The notes beneath the pieces are model-generated. The model was not told the DNA's origin. It made no database searches and saw nothing but the letters and a program-made list of their open reading frames with translations. The translations under genes were made by a program, and so were the position numbers. 28,372 nucleotides of DNA from Pyronema omphalodes (Eukaryota > Ascomycota > Pezizomycetes > Pezizales > Pyronemataceae), in the NCBI GenBank assembly GCA_024516155.1, contig JAJJXM010000157.1, positions 1 to 28,372 of the forward strand. The letters run 5' to 3'. Positions 7,109 to 16,887 of this stretch are shown here, piece after piece. Position 1 is the first letter of the stretch; each line of letters opens with the position of its first letter.

Positions 7109-10100
7109 ATGGTAGAAGACGAAAGCCTGACAGTGTTCTCACTATCGTTGGACGAGATCACCGTCGCCCTACAAGACAAGCCCCCCCTCACGGACGACGA
7201 ACTGAAAGACATGATCCCCGAAGAGTATCATGACTACCTCGATTTATTGAAGGAGGTCAACGCGAAGGAACTTCCCCCGCACCGACCCTACGACCACAAG
7301 ATCCCACTGAAAGAGGGATTCGTCCCCCCCTTTGGACCGCTATACTCGCTGTCACGCAACGAGTTGCAGACGCTGAAAACGTGGCTTGATGAGAATTTGG
7401 AGAAAGGATTCATACAACTCTCCCAATCACCAGCCGCCTCGCCGATATTATTCGTGAAAAAATCAGACGGATCCCTACGCCTGTGTGTCGACTACCGGAG
7501 ACTGAATGAAGGTACCGAGAAGAACCGGTATCCGCTGCCATTGATACAGGAAACGATGATGAATCTTTCCAAGGCTCAATACTTTACGACCCTTGATGTC
7601 CGCAGCGCTTATAACCTTATCAGAATGGCAGAGGGTGAAGAATGGAAGACGGCCTTCCGCACACGGTACGGCCTGTTTGAATCGAAAGTGATGCCCTTTG
7701 GGCTCACCAACGCGCCTGCCGATTTCCAGGCATTTATAAATGATGTCCTGAGACCATACCTAGACCAGTTTTGTACGGCATACTTGGACGATATCCTCGT
7801 ATTCTCCGAAACAAAGCCCGATCACACCGCACACATCCGAAAGATCTTGGAACGACACAAAGAAGAAAAACTGCACTTGAAGCCAGAGAAGTGTAAGTTT
7901 GCTAAGGCAGAAGTACAGTACCTGGGCTACAACATCGGCCGCGACGGCGCGCGCATGATGGATTCCAAAGTAGCCACAGTGAGAGATTGGAAGGAACCAA
8001 CCAATTTGAAACAGGTTCAAGAGTTTCTAGGCTTCGCGAATTTCTACCGAAGATTTATCAAAGACTACTCCAAAGTGGTCTCCCCGCTGACGGCTCTGAC
8101 CAAAAAGAAAGATGGTAAAGCAATCCCCTTTATCTGGGGTAAAGATCAGCAGAGCGCCTTCGACCGACTGAAGGACGCATTTACATCAGCACCTATTCTC
8201 AAGCACTTCGACTACGAGAAACCGATTGTAGTAGAAACAGACGCATCTGACTATGTGTCTGCTGGAGTCTTATCACAATACGACGACGACAACGTGTTAC
8301 ACCCCGTCGCATTTTATTCCAAGAAGCATTCCCCGGCAGAATGTAACTACGAAATCTACGACAAAGAACTACTGGCGATAGTTCGTTGTTTCGAGGAATG
8401 GCGTCCCCACTTAGAGGGCTCCGCCTTCCCTATAAAAGTATTGACGGATCATAAGAATCTCGAATACTTTATGACGACAAAGCTGCTGAACAGACGACAA
8501 GCTCGCTGGTCCGAGTTCCTGTCTCGGTTTAACTTTGTGATCACCTATCGACCGGGAACGTTGGGAGGAAAACCGGACGCCCTGACAAGAAGAGCCGCCG
8601 ACCTCCCGGAAGAGGGAGACGAACGCATACTGGCGAACCAGCAAGCTGTTCTGAAGCCACAGAACTTTCAGCTATGCATGACCCCGCCCATGAAACTCGC
8701 ACCTTCCGAAGTAGACCTCCTGTTCACAGAGGGCTACAAGCCAGATCCATTCCCCAACCGAGTGTTGGGAATGCTGGAAGATGGCACACAAATCTGTAAG
8801 GACATATCGCTCGCCGATTGCTCCGTGTTGGAAAATAGATTGTACTACCGAGATTGCCTCTATGTCCCCGCGCTGGATAAACTACGATTGAAACTACTGC
8901 AAGATCACCACGACCCCCCCACTATGGGACACCCGGGCCGTGCGAAGACTTTCGAACTCCTCGCCAGGAATTATTACTGGCCCTCGATGAGAAAAGATGT
9001 GGACCAATTCGTCCGAAATTGCCACACCTGTAAAAGAACAAAGGCTACCCGCCACGCACCCTATGGAACCCTGAAGCCCCTACCGGTTCCGCACCACCCT
9101 TGGCAGAATATATCGGTGGATTTTGTTACTGGACTACCGACATCAGAAGGCTTCGACGCAATATGTGCGATCGTTTGCCGACTAACGAAACAGCGGCACT
9201 TAGTGCCCTGTCATTCCACGATAGACGCAGAAGGCTTCGCGCAACTCTTCCTGGAAAACGTATTCAAACTACACGGCCTGCCAGACACAGTAGTGTCCGA
9301 CCGCGGTCCGCAATTTGTGGCCCATTTCTGGAAACAATTGGCAAATTGCATGGGTATCGAAATTGCCACGAGTACGGCCTTTCATCATCAAACCGACGGC
9401 CAAACAGAGAGAATTAACGCGGTTACGGAGCAATATCTCCGCGCTTACGTATGTTATTTACAAGACGATTGGAAGAAATTTTTACCACTGGCAGAATTTG
9501 CTGCAAATAACCAAGTATCGGATACAACGTCGCTGTCTCCGTTCTACGCTATATATGGTCGACACCCCAAGTGCTCTTTTGAACTGGAAATCAGGACCGA
9601 CAATCCTGAAGAAGTGAAAGCGAACGAGGTAGCGGAGAGGATGTCACACATCCATGACGTCTTACGTTCGGAAATGAAATACGCCCAAGCCCGCCACATA
9701 GAAGCCGCCGACAATTCCCGACTCCCCGCGCCGGTCTTCAAACCAGGAGACCTGGTATGGCTGGACGCCCGCAACCTAAGAACCCGCCGCCCCTCAAAGA
9801 AACTAGAAAACAAACACCTAGGCCCCTTCACCGTGTTGCGACCTATTGGATCCCACGCCTATGAATTGGATATACCGGAGACCATGAAACACCACAGGAC
9901 CTTCCCCGTGTCCCTACTAAACCCAGCCCCTTCGGACCCCCTCCCTGGCCAGATTATTCCACCGCCCCTACCGGTAGTAGTAGACGGCGAAGAAGAATGG
10001 TTCGTAGATGAAATTCTGGATAGCCGTTGGTCAAGAGGAAACCTGCAGTACCTCGTCAAGTGGACCGGCCATGACTCTCCAACCTGGGAACCGGAAACGA

Positions 10101-10183
10101 ACCTATCCGAAACTGAGGCCGCTGAGAGATTTCACCAGTTATACCCAGACAAACCTTCTCCTCTCGTAAGAACTCGAGCCTAA
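7109..10183 (+). CDS. pol: Pol: RT, RNase H, integrase, chromodomain, element B
   Basis: 1024 codons from the first Met after the TGA at 7079, in the same frame as the protease. RT occupies about residues 60-290, with VDYRRLN, MPFGLTNAP and YLDD at 225-228. RNase H follows, with VETDASD and [10 protein letters not shown]. Integrase has a HHCC finger (from about 600, HHDPPTMGH ... NCHTC) and a catalytic triad D671, D731 and E767 (D-x35-E). The HPQTDGQ motif reads HHQTDGQ in this copy, a one-residue change. A GPY/F module (LGPFTVLRPIGSHAYEL) and a chromodomain (about 961-1015, WFVDEILDSRW ... YLVKWTGHDSPTWEPE) close the protein. All core catalytic residues are present. The only visible defect is the upstream stop, which would block linkage to Gag and protease. 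Confidence 0.93.
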   Translation: MVEDESLTVFSLSLDEITVALQDKPPLTDDELKDMIPEEYHDYLDLLKEVNAKELPPHRPYDHKIPLKEGFVPPFGPLYSLSRNELQTLKTWLDENLEKGFIQLSQSPAASPILFVKKSDGSLRLCVDYRRLNEGTEKNRYPLPLIQETMMNLSKAQYFTTLDVRSAYNLIRMAEGEEWKTAFRTRYGLFESKVMPFGLTNAPADFQAFINDVLRPYLDQFCTAYLDDILVFSETKPDHTAHIRKILERHKEEKLHLKPEKCKFAKAEVQYLGYNIGRDGARMMDSKVATVRDWKEPTNLKQVQEFLGFANFYRRFIKDYSKVVSPLTALTKKKDGKAIPFIWGKDQQSAFDRLKDAFTSAPILKHFDYEKPIVVETDASDYVSAGVLSQYDDDNVLHPVAFYSKKHSPAECNYEIYDKELLAIVRCFEEWRPHLEGSAFPIKVLTDHKNLEYFMTTKLLNRRQARWSEFLSRFNFVITYRPGTLGGKPDALTRRAADLPEEGDERILANQQAVLKPQNFQLCMTPPMKLAPSEVDLLFTEGYKPDPFPNRVLGMLEDGTQICKDISLADCSVLENRLYYRDCLYVPALDKLRLKLLQDHHDPPTMGHPGRAKTFELLARNYYWPSMRKDVDQFVRNCHTCKRTKATRHAPYGTLKPLPVPHHPWQNISVDFVTGLPTSEGFDAICAIVCRLTKQRHLVPCHSTIDAEGFAQLFLENVFKLHGLPDTVVSDRGPQFVAHFWKQLANCMGIEIATSTAFHHQTDGQTERINAVTEQYLRAYVCYLQDDWKKFLPLAEFAANNQVSDTTSLSPFYAIYGRHPKCSFELEIRTDNPEEVKANEVAERMSHIHDVLRSEMKYAQARHIEAADNSRLPAPVFKPGDLVWLDARNLRTRRPSKKLENKHLGPFTVLRPIGSHAYELDIPETMKHHRTFPVSLLNPAPSDPLPGQIIPPPLPVVVDGEEEWFVDEILDSRWSRGNLQYLVKWTGHDSPTWEPETNLSETEAAERFHQLYPDKPSPLVRTRA

Positions 10184-10184
10184 C

Positions 10185-10191
10185 GGGGGGG
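10185..10191 (+). promoter_or_regulatory. Polypurine tract, element B
   Basis: A run of seven G just after the pol stop (TAA 10181-10183) and 3 nt before the 3' LTR. It would prime plus-strand DNA. The same run precedes the LTRs at 11630 and 15236. Confidence 0.8.
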
Positions 10192-10194
10192 TAC

Positions 10195-10724
10195 TGTCAC
10201 GGCACACGGCTGACGAGCCGTTGTGTTGCGTCATCATGTTGTCGTGGTTGTTGATTGACATCGTGCCGTTGTCTTGCCGTGTTGTGTTGCCGTTGTGTTG
10301 TTGGTATTGTTATGTGTGCCGTGCCATTGTGACTGAGAGAATGATTGATGATGGATGACGTACCACGAGCTGGAGAGCTGTGGCGTCGCAGGTGAATTGA
10401 TGGAGAACGGAAGCTCATGTAGCGATGATTGTATGACGGCCCAGCAAGAGTGCTGGCCGCCCCTTTGTACATAAGGAGGCTTGCCTCCCCGTTGTCGAGA
10501 TTCTCCATCGAACGTCTTGTGTCTTCTCCTTGCTCCTAATATAAGATTTCTTCTCCTAAGTCCTACGTCACTCTTGTCCTTGTCCCTGTCCCTGTTTAGT
10601 GTGCCGTCCGTCTGACGAGCACTTCGGTCCTTGTCCTGCCGTTCCCCGTCCCGGAACCTGCCTAGTCCCTCTTGCCGGTAGTGTTCAGTGTGTCCCTTGA
10701 ACGTCCGTTCTCGTGTCCCTGACA
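10195..10724 (+). repeat. 3' LTR of element B
   Basis: 530 bp, same length as the 5' LTR and differing, as far as I can see, only at 10518 (T against G at 4640). It ends CCCTGACA and is followed by the second GTAGT. Confidence 0.95.
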
Positions 10725-10729
10725 GTAGT
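10725..10729. repeat. Target-site duplication of element B, right
   Basis: GTAGT, matching 4312-4316. Confidence 0.92.
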
Positions 10730-11618
10730 GTCCGACCGCGGCCCGCAATTTGTGGCCCATTTCTGGAAACACCTGGCAAATTGCATGGGTATCGAGATTG
10801 CCACGAGCACGGCCTTCCACCCCCAGACCGATGGCCAAACAGGAAGAATCAATGCGGTTACGGAGCAATATCTCCGCGCGTACTTCTGTTATTTACAAGA
10901 CGACTGGAAGAAATTTTTACCACTGGCAGAATTTGCTGCAAATAACCAAGTATCGGATACAACGTCGCTGTCCCCGTTCTACGCTATATACGGCCGACAC
11001 CCCAAATGCTCATTCGAATTGGAAATCAGGACAGACAATCCTGAAGAAGTGAAAGCGAACGAGGTAGCGGAAAGGATGTCGCACATCCATGACGTCTTAC
11101 GTTCTGAAATGAAATACGCCCAAGCCCGCCACATAGAAGCCGCCGACAATTCCCGACTCCCCGCGCCGGTCTTCAAACCAGGAGACCTGGTATGGCTGGA
11201 CGCCTGCAACCTCAGAACCCGCCGCCCCTCAAAGAAACTAGAAAACAAACACCTAGGCCCCTTCACCGTGGTACGGCCCAATGGATCCCACGCCTATGAG
11301 CTGAACATACCGGAGACAATGAAACACCATAGGACCTTCCCCGTGTCCCTACTAAACCCAGCCCCTTCGGACCCCCTCCCTGGCCAGATTATCCCACCGC
11401 CCCTACCGGTAGTAGTAGACGGCAAAGAAGAATGGTTCGTGGATGAAATTCTGGATAGCCGTTGGTCAAGAGGAAACCTGCAGTACCTCGTCGAGTGGAC
11501 CGGCCATGACTCTCCAACCTGGGAACCGGAAACGAACCTATCCGAAACTGAGGCCGCTGAGACATTCCACCAGTTATACCCAGACAAACCTTCTCCTCTC
11601 GTAGGAACTCGAGCCTAA
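10725..11618 (+). pseudogene. pol: Pol C-terminal part (integrase end, chromodomain), copy A
   Basis: This is the remainder of copy A after element B. It reads SDRGPQFVAHFW with the second integrase Asp, then [13 protein letters not shown], in which the third catalytic residue Glu is Gly (GAA to GGA). Copies B and C keep Glu. The GPY/F module and chromodomain (WFVDEILDSRW ... YLVEWTGHDSPTWEPE) follow to TAA at 11616-11618. The uninterrupted frame gives the impression of a free-standing gene of about 300 codons, but its first residues come from the end of the LTR of element B. The integrase of copy A would be dead even without the insertions. Confidence 0.9.
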
Positions 11619-11629
11619 CGGGGGGGTAC

Positions 11630-12138
11630 TGTCACGGCACACGGCTGAGGAGCCGTTGTGTTGTTGCGTCATCATTGTGTTGTCGTTGTTGTCTTGCCGT
11701 GTTGTGTTGTGTTGTCGTTGTGTTGTTGTGTGTGCCGTGCCGTTGTGGTTGATAGACTGACTGATGATGCATGACGTAGCATGAGCTGCAGAGCTGTGTC
11801 GTCGCAGGTGAAATGATGGAGAACGGAAGCTGTCATGTAGCGATGTTGGATGACGGCCCAGCAAGAGTGCTGGCCGCCCCTTTGTACATAAGGAGGCTTG
11901 CCTCCCCGTTGTTGAGTTCTCCATCGAACGTCTTGTGTCTTTCCCTTGTCCTCAATAAAGACTTCTCCTTTCAGTCCCACGTCATTCTTGTCCTTGTCCC
12001 TGTCCCTGTTTCGTGTGCCGTCCGTCTGCCGCGCACTTCGGTCCTTGTCCTTCCGTTCCCCGTCCGGAAACCTGCCTAGTCCCCCTTGCTGGTAGCGTTC
12101 AGTGTGTTCTTCGAACGTCCGTTCCTAGTTCCCTGACA
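11630..12138 (+). repeat. Family-1 LTR closing copy A and opening a second unit
   Basis: 509 bp, TGTCACGG...CCCTGACA, preceded by the G7 polypurine tract of copy A. It differs from the element B LTRs by indels and many substitutions and keeps ATCGAACGT and AATAAA (11954-11959). What follows is not flank but a primer site and leader, so this LTR is shared by two tandem units. Confidence 0.9.
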
Positions 12139-12302
12139 TTACGTTCGATCTAATAATTATTCGACCAACACGCATGAACCCCACCGGTTCTGCTTGGACA
12201 CACGCCTTAAAACAAGCCCTGGAAACTCACACCCTAAACGAGACCTTCGGGATTTCCGACCGATTCGCCGGCGCAGTGCGACGAACCATCCGAAGAGCAG
12301 AG
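12139..12302 (+). mobile_element. Leader stub of a deleted tandem family-1 unit
   Basis: The stub starts TT-ACGTTCGAT, the family primer site, then a leader with ATG at 12174 and 43 codons of the conserved leader ORF (MNPTGSAWTHALKQALE...). It stops after GCAGAG, where the internal region is deleted down to the last 32 bp of an LTR. It shows that copy A was part of an LTR-internal-LTR-internal-LTR array, as produced by recombination between elements, before deletion. Confidence 0.8.
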
Positions 12303-12334
12303 TTCTTCGAACGTCTGTTCCTAGTTCCCTGACA
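12303..12334 (+). repeat. 32-bp LTR tail (right end of the copy A array)
   Basis: TTCTTCGAACGT...CCCTGACA matches the last 32 bp of the LTR at 11630-12138 with one change. It marks the real right boundary of the copy A composite; the next bases GTCCT belong to the family-2 LTR. Confidence 0.82.
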
Positions 12335-12846
12335 GTCCTGAGCTCCACTCCTGTTGGCTGACTAGACTCTGCCTTGTTCCTTGGCCGACTATCCGCCCAA
12401 CTCAGACTTCGGATCATCCCATTGGTCTGCCTTGCATCCTTATGAGAATTCCCTTCTCTTGCAAGCCCTCTGGTAGCCGTGCTTGGTGGAACACAACCTC
12501 AAGTATAAGGAGGTGTCCTTTCGCCGTCGTCTTCTGTTCTCCATCAGCGTCGTCTGTAGTTTTCTCATGGGTAAGTCAACACCCATGAGGTAAGTTGTTC
12601 CTCGTTCCCATCCATGTGTGATCCTCCCAAACTGACAGTGAATAACAGGTAGCGACGCCTCGGGCCGGGATCCTCGTGAGGTCCTTTCGGAAAGTCACGA
12701 ATCACGTGACGTGGCTAGCTGGAGCTCCTCAGGGGGTTCCGGCCCGGGATACTAACCTTATTATTCATTCTCCTGTCGAGTTTGCCATGTTCTCTAAATG
12801 TTATACATGTTACCTATTCTATACTCACACAATATAGGGTGTGATA
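12335..12846 (-). repeat. Old truncated family-2 LTR, reversed
   Basis: No gene lies in this stretch. Read on the minus strand it aligns with the first ~513 bp of the element E LTR (18520-19032), from CACACCCTATA near 12840 to AGTGGAGCTCAGGAC at 12335, with many substitutions and small indels. Its outer end reads TATCACACCC where element E has TGTCACACCC. The rest of this LTR was separated by the copy A insertion and should lie left of the window. Confidence 0.82.
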
Positions 12847-14226
12847 CCATACCTGGACAAGTTTTGTACAGCATACTTGGATAATATCCTCGTATTCTCT
12901 GAAACAAAGCCCGATCACACCTCACATGTCCGGAAGATCCTGGAACGCATCAAACAGGAAAAATTACACCTGAAGCCAGTGAAGTGTAAGTTTGCTAAGG
13001 CCGAAGTCCAGTACCTGGGGTACAACATTGGCCGCGACGGCGCTCGCATGATAGATTCCAAAGTAGCGACAGTCAGAGATTGGAAGGAACCAACCAATCT
13101 GAAACAGGTCCAAGAGTTCCTTGGTTTCGCGAACTTCTACCGACGATTTATCAAGGACTACTCAAAAGTAGTCTCCCCTCTAACAGCTTTGACCAAAAAG
13201 CAAGATGGCAAAGCAATCCCCTTTACCTGGGGTAAAGATCAGCAAAGCGCCTTCGACCGACTGAAGAACGCATTTACCTCAGCACCAATTCTCAAGCACT
13301 TCGACTACGAGAATCCGATTGTAGTAGAAACAGACGCATCTGACTATGTGTCCGCTGGAGTATTATCACAATACGACGACGATAACGTGTTACATCCCGT
13401 CGCGTTTTATTCCAAAAAGCATTCCCCGGCACAATGCAACTATGACATCCATGACAAAGAACTACTAGCAATAGTTCGATGTTTCGAAGAATGCCGGCCC
13501 CACTTGGAGGGCTCCACCTTCCCGATAAAAGTATTGACAGACCACAAGAACCTCGAATACTTTATGACAACAAAGCTACTAAACAGACGACAAGCACGCT
13601 GGTCCGAAATCCTGTCTCGGTTCAACTTTGTCATCACCTACCAACCTGGAACGTTGGGAGGGAAACTGGACGCCCTGACGAGACGAGCCGCCGACCTCCT
13701 GGGAGAGGGAGACGAACGTATACTAGCGAATCAGGAAGCTGTCCTAAAGCCAGAGAACTTCCAATTGTGCATGACCCCGCCCATGAAACTTGTACCCTCC
13801 GAGGTGGACCTCCTGCTTAAGGAGGGCTACAAGACAGATTTATTCCCAAACCGAGTGTTGGGAATGCTGGAAGACGGTACACAAATCTGTAAGGACATAT
13901 CACTCGCCGACTGCTCAGCGTTGGAAAATAGATTGTACTATCGAGACTGTCTCTATGTCCCTGCAGTGGACAAACTGCGATTAAAACTACTACAAGATCA
14001 CCACGACCCCCCCACCATTTATTATTGGTCTTCGATGCGAAAAGATGTGGATCAATTCGTCCGAAATTGCCACATTTGTAAAAGAACAAAAGCGATCCGC
14101 CACGCACCTTATGGAACCTTGAAACCCCTACCGGTCCCGCACCACCCGTGGCAGAACATATCTGTGGACTTTAACTCCCGATATCATATGGCTTCGACGC
14201 AATTTGTGCGATCGTTTGCCGACTAA
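12847..14226 (+). pseudogene. pol: Pol fragment (RT end to integrase D1), copy C
   Basis: This is part of an older family-1 pol, 5'-truncated by the family-2 LTR. It begins in RT with PYLDKFCTAYLDN: the YLDD catalytic pair is YLDN (GAT to AAT at 12883), which would abolish polymerase activity. RNase H (VETDASD) and the connector follow. In integrase an in-frame deletion near 14018 removes the middle of the HHCC finger (PPT joins directly to IYYW). A net 7-bp loss with altered sequence after VDF (about 14170-14193) shifts the frame and gives the stop at 14224-14226. Confidence 0.88.
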
Positions 14227-15224
14227 CGAAACAGTGGGACTTGGTGCCCTGTCACTCCACGATAGACGCGGAAGGTTTCGCGCAACTCTTCCTGGAGAAC
14301 GTATTCAAACGGCACGGTCTGCCAGACACAGTAGTGTCCGACCGCGGCCCGCAATTTGTTGCCCACTTTTGGAAACACCTGGCGAATTGCATGGGCATCG
14401 AGATCGCCACGAGCACGGCTTTCCACCCCCAGACTGATGGCCAAACAGAAAGAATCAACGCGGTTACGGAGCAATATCTCCGCGCGTACGTCTGTTATCT
14501 ACAAGACGACTGGAAGAAATTCTTACCGCTGGCAGAATTTGCCGCAAATAATCAAGTATCAGATACGACGTCGCTGTCCCCGTTCTACGCCGTATACGGC
14601 GGACACCCCAAATGCTCCTTCGAATTGGAAATCAGGACAGACAATCCTGAAGAAGTGAAAGCAAACGAGATAGCGGAAAGGATGTCGCACATCCATGACG
14701 TCCTACGCTCTGAAATGAAATACGCCCAAGCCCGCCACGTAGAGGCCGCTGACAATTCCCGACTCCCTGCGCCGGTCTTCAAACCAGGAGACCTGGTATG
14801 GCTGGACGCCCGCAACCTCAGAAGCCGCCGCCCCTCAAAGAAACTAGAAAACAAACTCCTAGGCCCCTTCACCGTGGTCCGGCCCATTGGATCCCACGCC
14901 TACGAGTTGGATATACCGGAGACCATGAAACATCACAGGACATTCCCCGTATCCCTACTAAACCCAGCCCCTTCGGACCCCCTCCCGGGCCAGATGATCC
15001 CACCACCCCTACCGGTAGTAGTGGACGGCGAAGAAGAATGGTTCGTCGATGAAATTCTGGATAGCCGTTGGTCCAGAGGAAATCTGCAGTACCTCGTCAA
15101 GTGGACCAGCCATGACTCTCCAACCTGGGAACCGGAAACGAACCTGTCAGAAACCGAGGCCGCTGAGAGATTCCATCAGCTATACCCAGACAAGCCTTCT
15201 CCTCTCGTAGGAACTCGAGCCTAA
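14227..15224 (+). pseudogene. pol: Pol fragment (integrase core to chromodomain), copy C
   Basis: Continuation of copy C in the frame restored after the indel; the first Met is at 14241 (MVPCHSTIDAEGFAQLF). It retains the second integrase Asp (SDRGPQFVAHFW), the intact Glu in [10 protein letters not shown], the GPY/F module and the chromodomain (WFVDEILDSRW ... WEPE), ending TAA 15222-15224. Taken with the preceding fragment it is a dead gene, although this piece alone is an undamaged 327-codon frame. Confidence 0.87.
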
Positions 15225-15235
15225 CGGGGGGGTAC

Positions 15236-15766
15236 TGTCACGGCACACGGCTGACGAGCCGTTGTGTTGTTGCGTCACCATTGTGTCGTCCTTGTTGTGG
15301 TTGACGTCGTGCCGTTGTCTTGCCCCGTTGTGTTGTGTTGTCGTTGTGTTGTTGTGTGTGCCGTGCCGTTGTTGTTGATGGACTGGCTGATGATGGATCA
15401 CGTACCATGAGCTGGAGAGCTGTGGCGTCGCAGGTGAAATGATGGAGAACGGAAGCTGTCATGTAGCGATGTTGGATGACGGCCCAGCAAGAGTGCTGGC
15501 CGCCCTTTGTACATAAGGAGGCTGGCCTCCCCGTTGTTGAGTTCTCCATCGAACGTGTTGTGTCTTTTCCTTGTCCTTTAACTAAAGACTCCTCTCTCAA
15601 GTCTCACGTCATTCTTGTCCTTGTCCCTGTCCTTGTCTCGTGTGCCGTCCGTCTGTCGTGCACTTCGGCCCTTGTCTTCCGTTCCCGTATCCCAGAACCT
15701 GCCTAGTCCCTCTCCTCCGGTAGTGTTCAGTGTGTTCTTCGAATGTCCGTTCTTAGTTCCTTGACA
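15236..15766 (+). repeat. 3' LTR of copy C
   Basis: 531 bp, preceded by a G7 polypurine tract, beginning TGTCACGG and ending CTTGACA. The self-primer core ATCGAACGT is kept. The flanking 5-mer is GTTGG. Confidence 0.9.
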
Positions 15767-15769
15767 GTT

Positions 15770-15794
15770 GGACCCATCGAAGGTTGGTGGGTCC
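15770..15794. repeat. Hairpin in the 45-bp spacer between two opposed LTRs
   Basis: Perfect 7-bp stem GGACCCA (15770-15776) / TGGGTCC (15788-15794) with an 11-nt loop. The whole spacer is 15767-15811 and is the only sequence in the window that I cannot assign to an element. Confidence 0.6.
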
Positions 15795-15811
15795 GAAATT
15801 TTATCACCGGT

Positions 15812-16330
15812 TGTCAGGGAACTAGGAACGGACGTTCGAAGGACACACTGAACACTACCGGCAGGGGGAGACTAGGCGGGTTCCGGGATGTGGGGACGGA
15901 AGGACAAGGACCGAAGTGCACGGCAGACGGACGGCACCGGAAACAGGGACAGGGACAAGGACAAGAATGACGTGGGACTGAAAGGAGAAGTCTTTATTAA
16001 GGACAAGAGAAAGACACAAGACGTTCGATGGAGAACTCAACGACGGGGAGGCAAGCCTCCTTATGTACAAAGGGGCGGCCGGCACTCTTGCTGGGCCGTC
16101 ATCCAACATCGCTACATAACAGCTTCCGTTCTCCATCATTTCACCTGCGACGCCATAGCTCTCCAGCTCATGGTACGTCATCCATCATCAGTCAGTCCAT
16201 CAACAACAACGGCACGGCACACACAACAACACAACACAACACGGCAAGACAACGGCACGACGTCGACAACAACCACGACAACACAATGGTGATGCAACAA
16301 CACAACGGCTCGTCAGCCGTGTGCCGTGAC
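15812..16330 (-). repeat. Reversed family-1 LTR (copy G)
   Basis: On the minus strand it runs from CACGGCACACGGCTGACG at 16330 down to CTAGTTCCCTGACA at 15812, about 519 bp, close in sequence to the LTR at 11630. It lies tail-to-tail with the copy C LTR. Its first base or two are lost at 16330 because the family-3 LTR begins there. It is either a solo LTR or the 3' LTR of a minus-strand element whose body lies beyond the right edge. Confidence 0.87.
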
Positions 16331-16803
16331 TGTAACGACGAACAAGGGAGAGATAGCTGACGGAGAACCTGAGGGCTCTTCTCAATTATTCATCTTGAGT
16401 TCAATGAATATAACCTTGTAATAACTTCAACGTTAGAAACTCTTAAGCTGTGTCAGGCATCAACTTAGAGACTTTCTGTGTTTAGAAGTTTCAAGGAAAT
16501 AAGCAGAGATTTCAAGGGACAAAGAGATCTAAAGACGGCAACGAGAACGAGGACGTAAACAAAGATTTCGACAAAGTATTTGAATTTGTAAATAAACAAA
16601 TAACTGTGTAAGGAGAAAAGAAAAACAAAATAAACAAACGAAGAAACAATCCTCTTATATACAATTTTTCCTCCTTACACGCCGAGCCACTATTTGCAGA
16701 TTTTTCCCGAAAAATAACTAAGTAAACAACGCGGTCGCGGTTGCGCGTTCTAGACGCGCTAACGCTTCGTACCAAATTAGCGTGTTTGCGTGCACAGCCT
16801 CGT

Positions 16804-16887
16804 CGCGCGCTCGTTACCGTATCTCGCGTGCGCGACAGCGTAACTCGCGTGCGCGGTAGCGTACTTCGCGTGCGCGCTAGCGTAACC
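16804..16887. repeat. 21-bp tandem repeat, four units
   Basis: Units at 16804, 16825, 16846 and 16867. The last three begin CGCGTGCGCG and end AGCGTAACT, AGCGTACTT and AGCGTAACC; the first is diverged. The core alternates pyrimidine and purine, a pattern that favours Z-DNA. Confidence 0.8.

Larger units (their letters stand above)
4317..10724 (+). mobile_element. Complete Ty3/gypsy family-1 element B
   Basis: A 6408-bp full-length LTR retrotransposon sits inside the integrase gene of copy A. It has two 530-bp LTRs beginning TGTCACGG and ending CCTGACA, a 5-bp target duplication, a primer site, leader ORFs, gag, pol and a polypurine tract. Comparing the LTRs by eye I find one difference (G at 4640, T at 10518), so insertion was recent. 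Coding damage is slight: one TGA in pol (7079-7081) and an unresolved frame change in the N-terminal part of gag. It could probably still be mobilised in trans by an intact relative. Confidence 0.95.

Noticed and set aside
10234..10779. 181-codon minus-strand frame rich in Arg and Thr
   Set aside because: It is an antisense reading of the family-1 LTR; the same frame appears at 4356-4847 only because the LTRs are nearly identical.
16804..16887. CRISPR-like array
   Set aside because: The repeats are contiguous with no spacers, and the context is a eukaryotic retrotransposon LTR.
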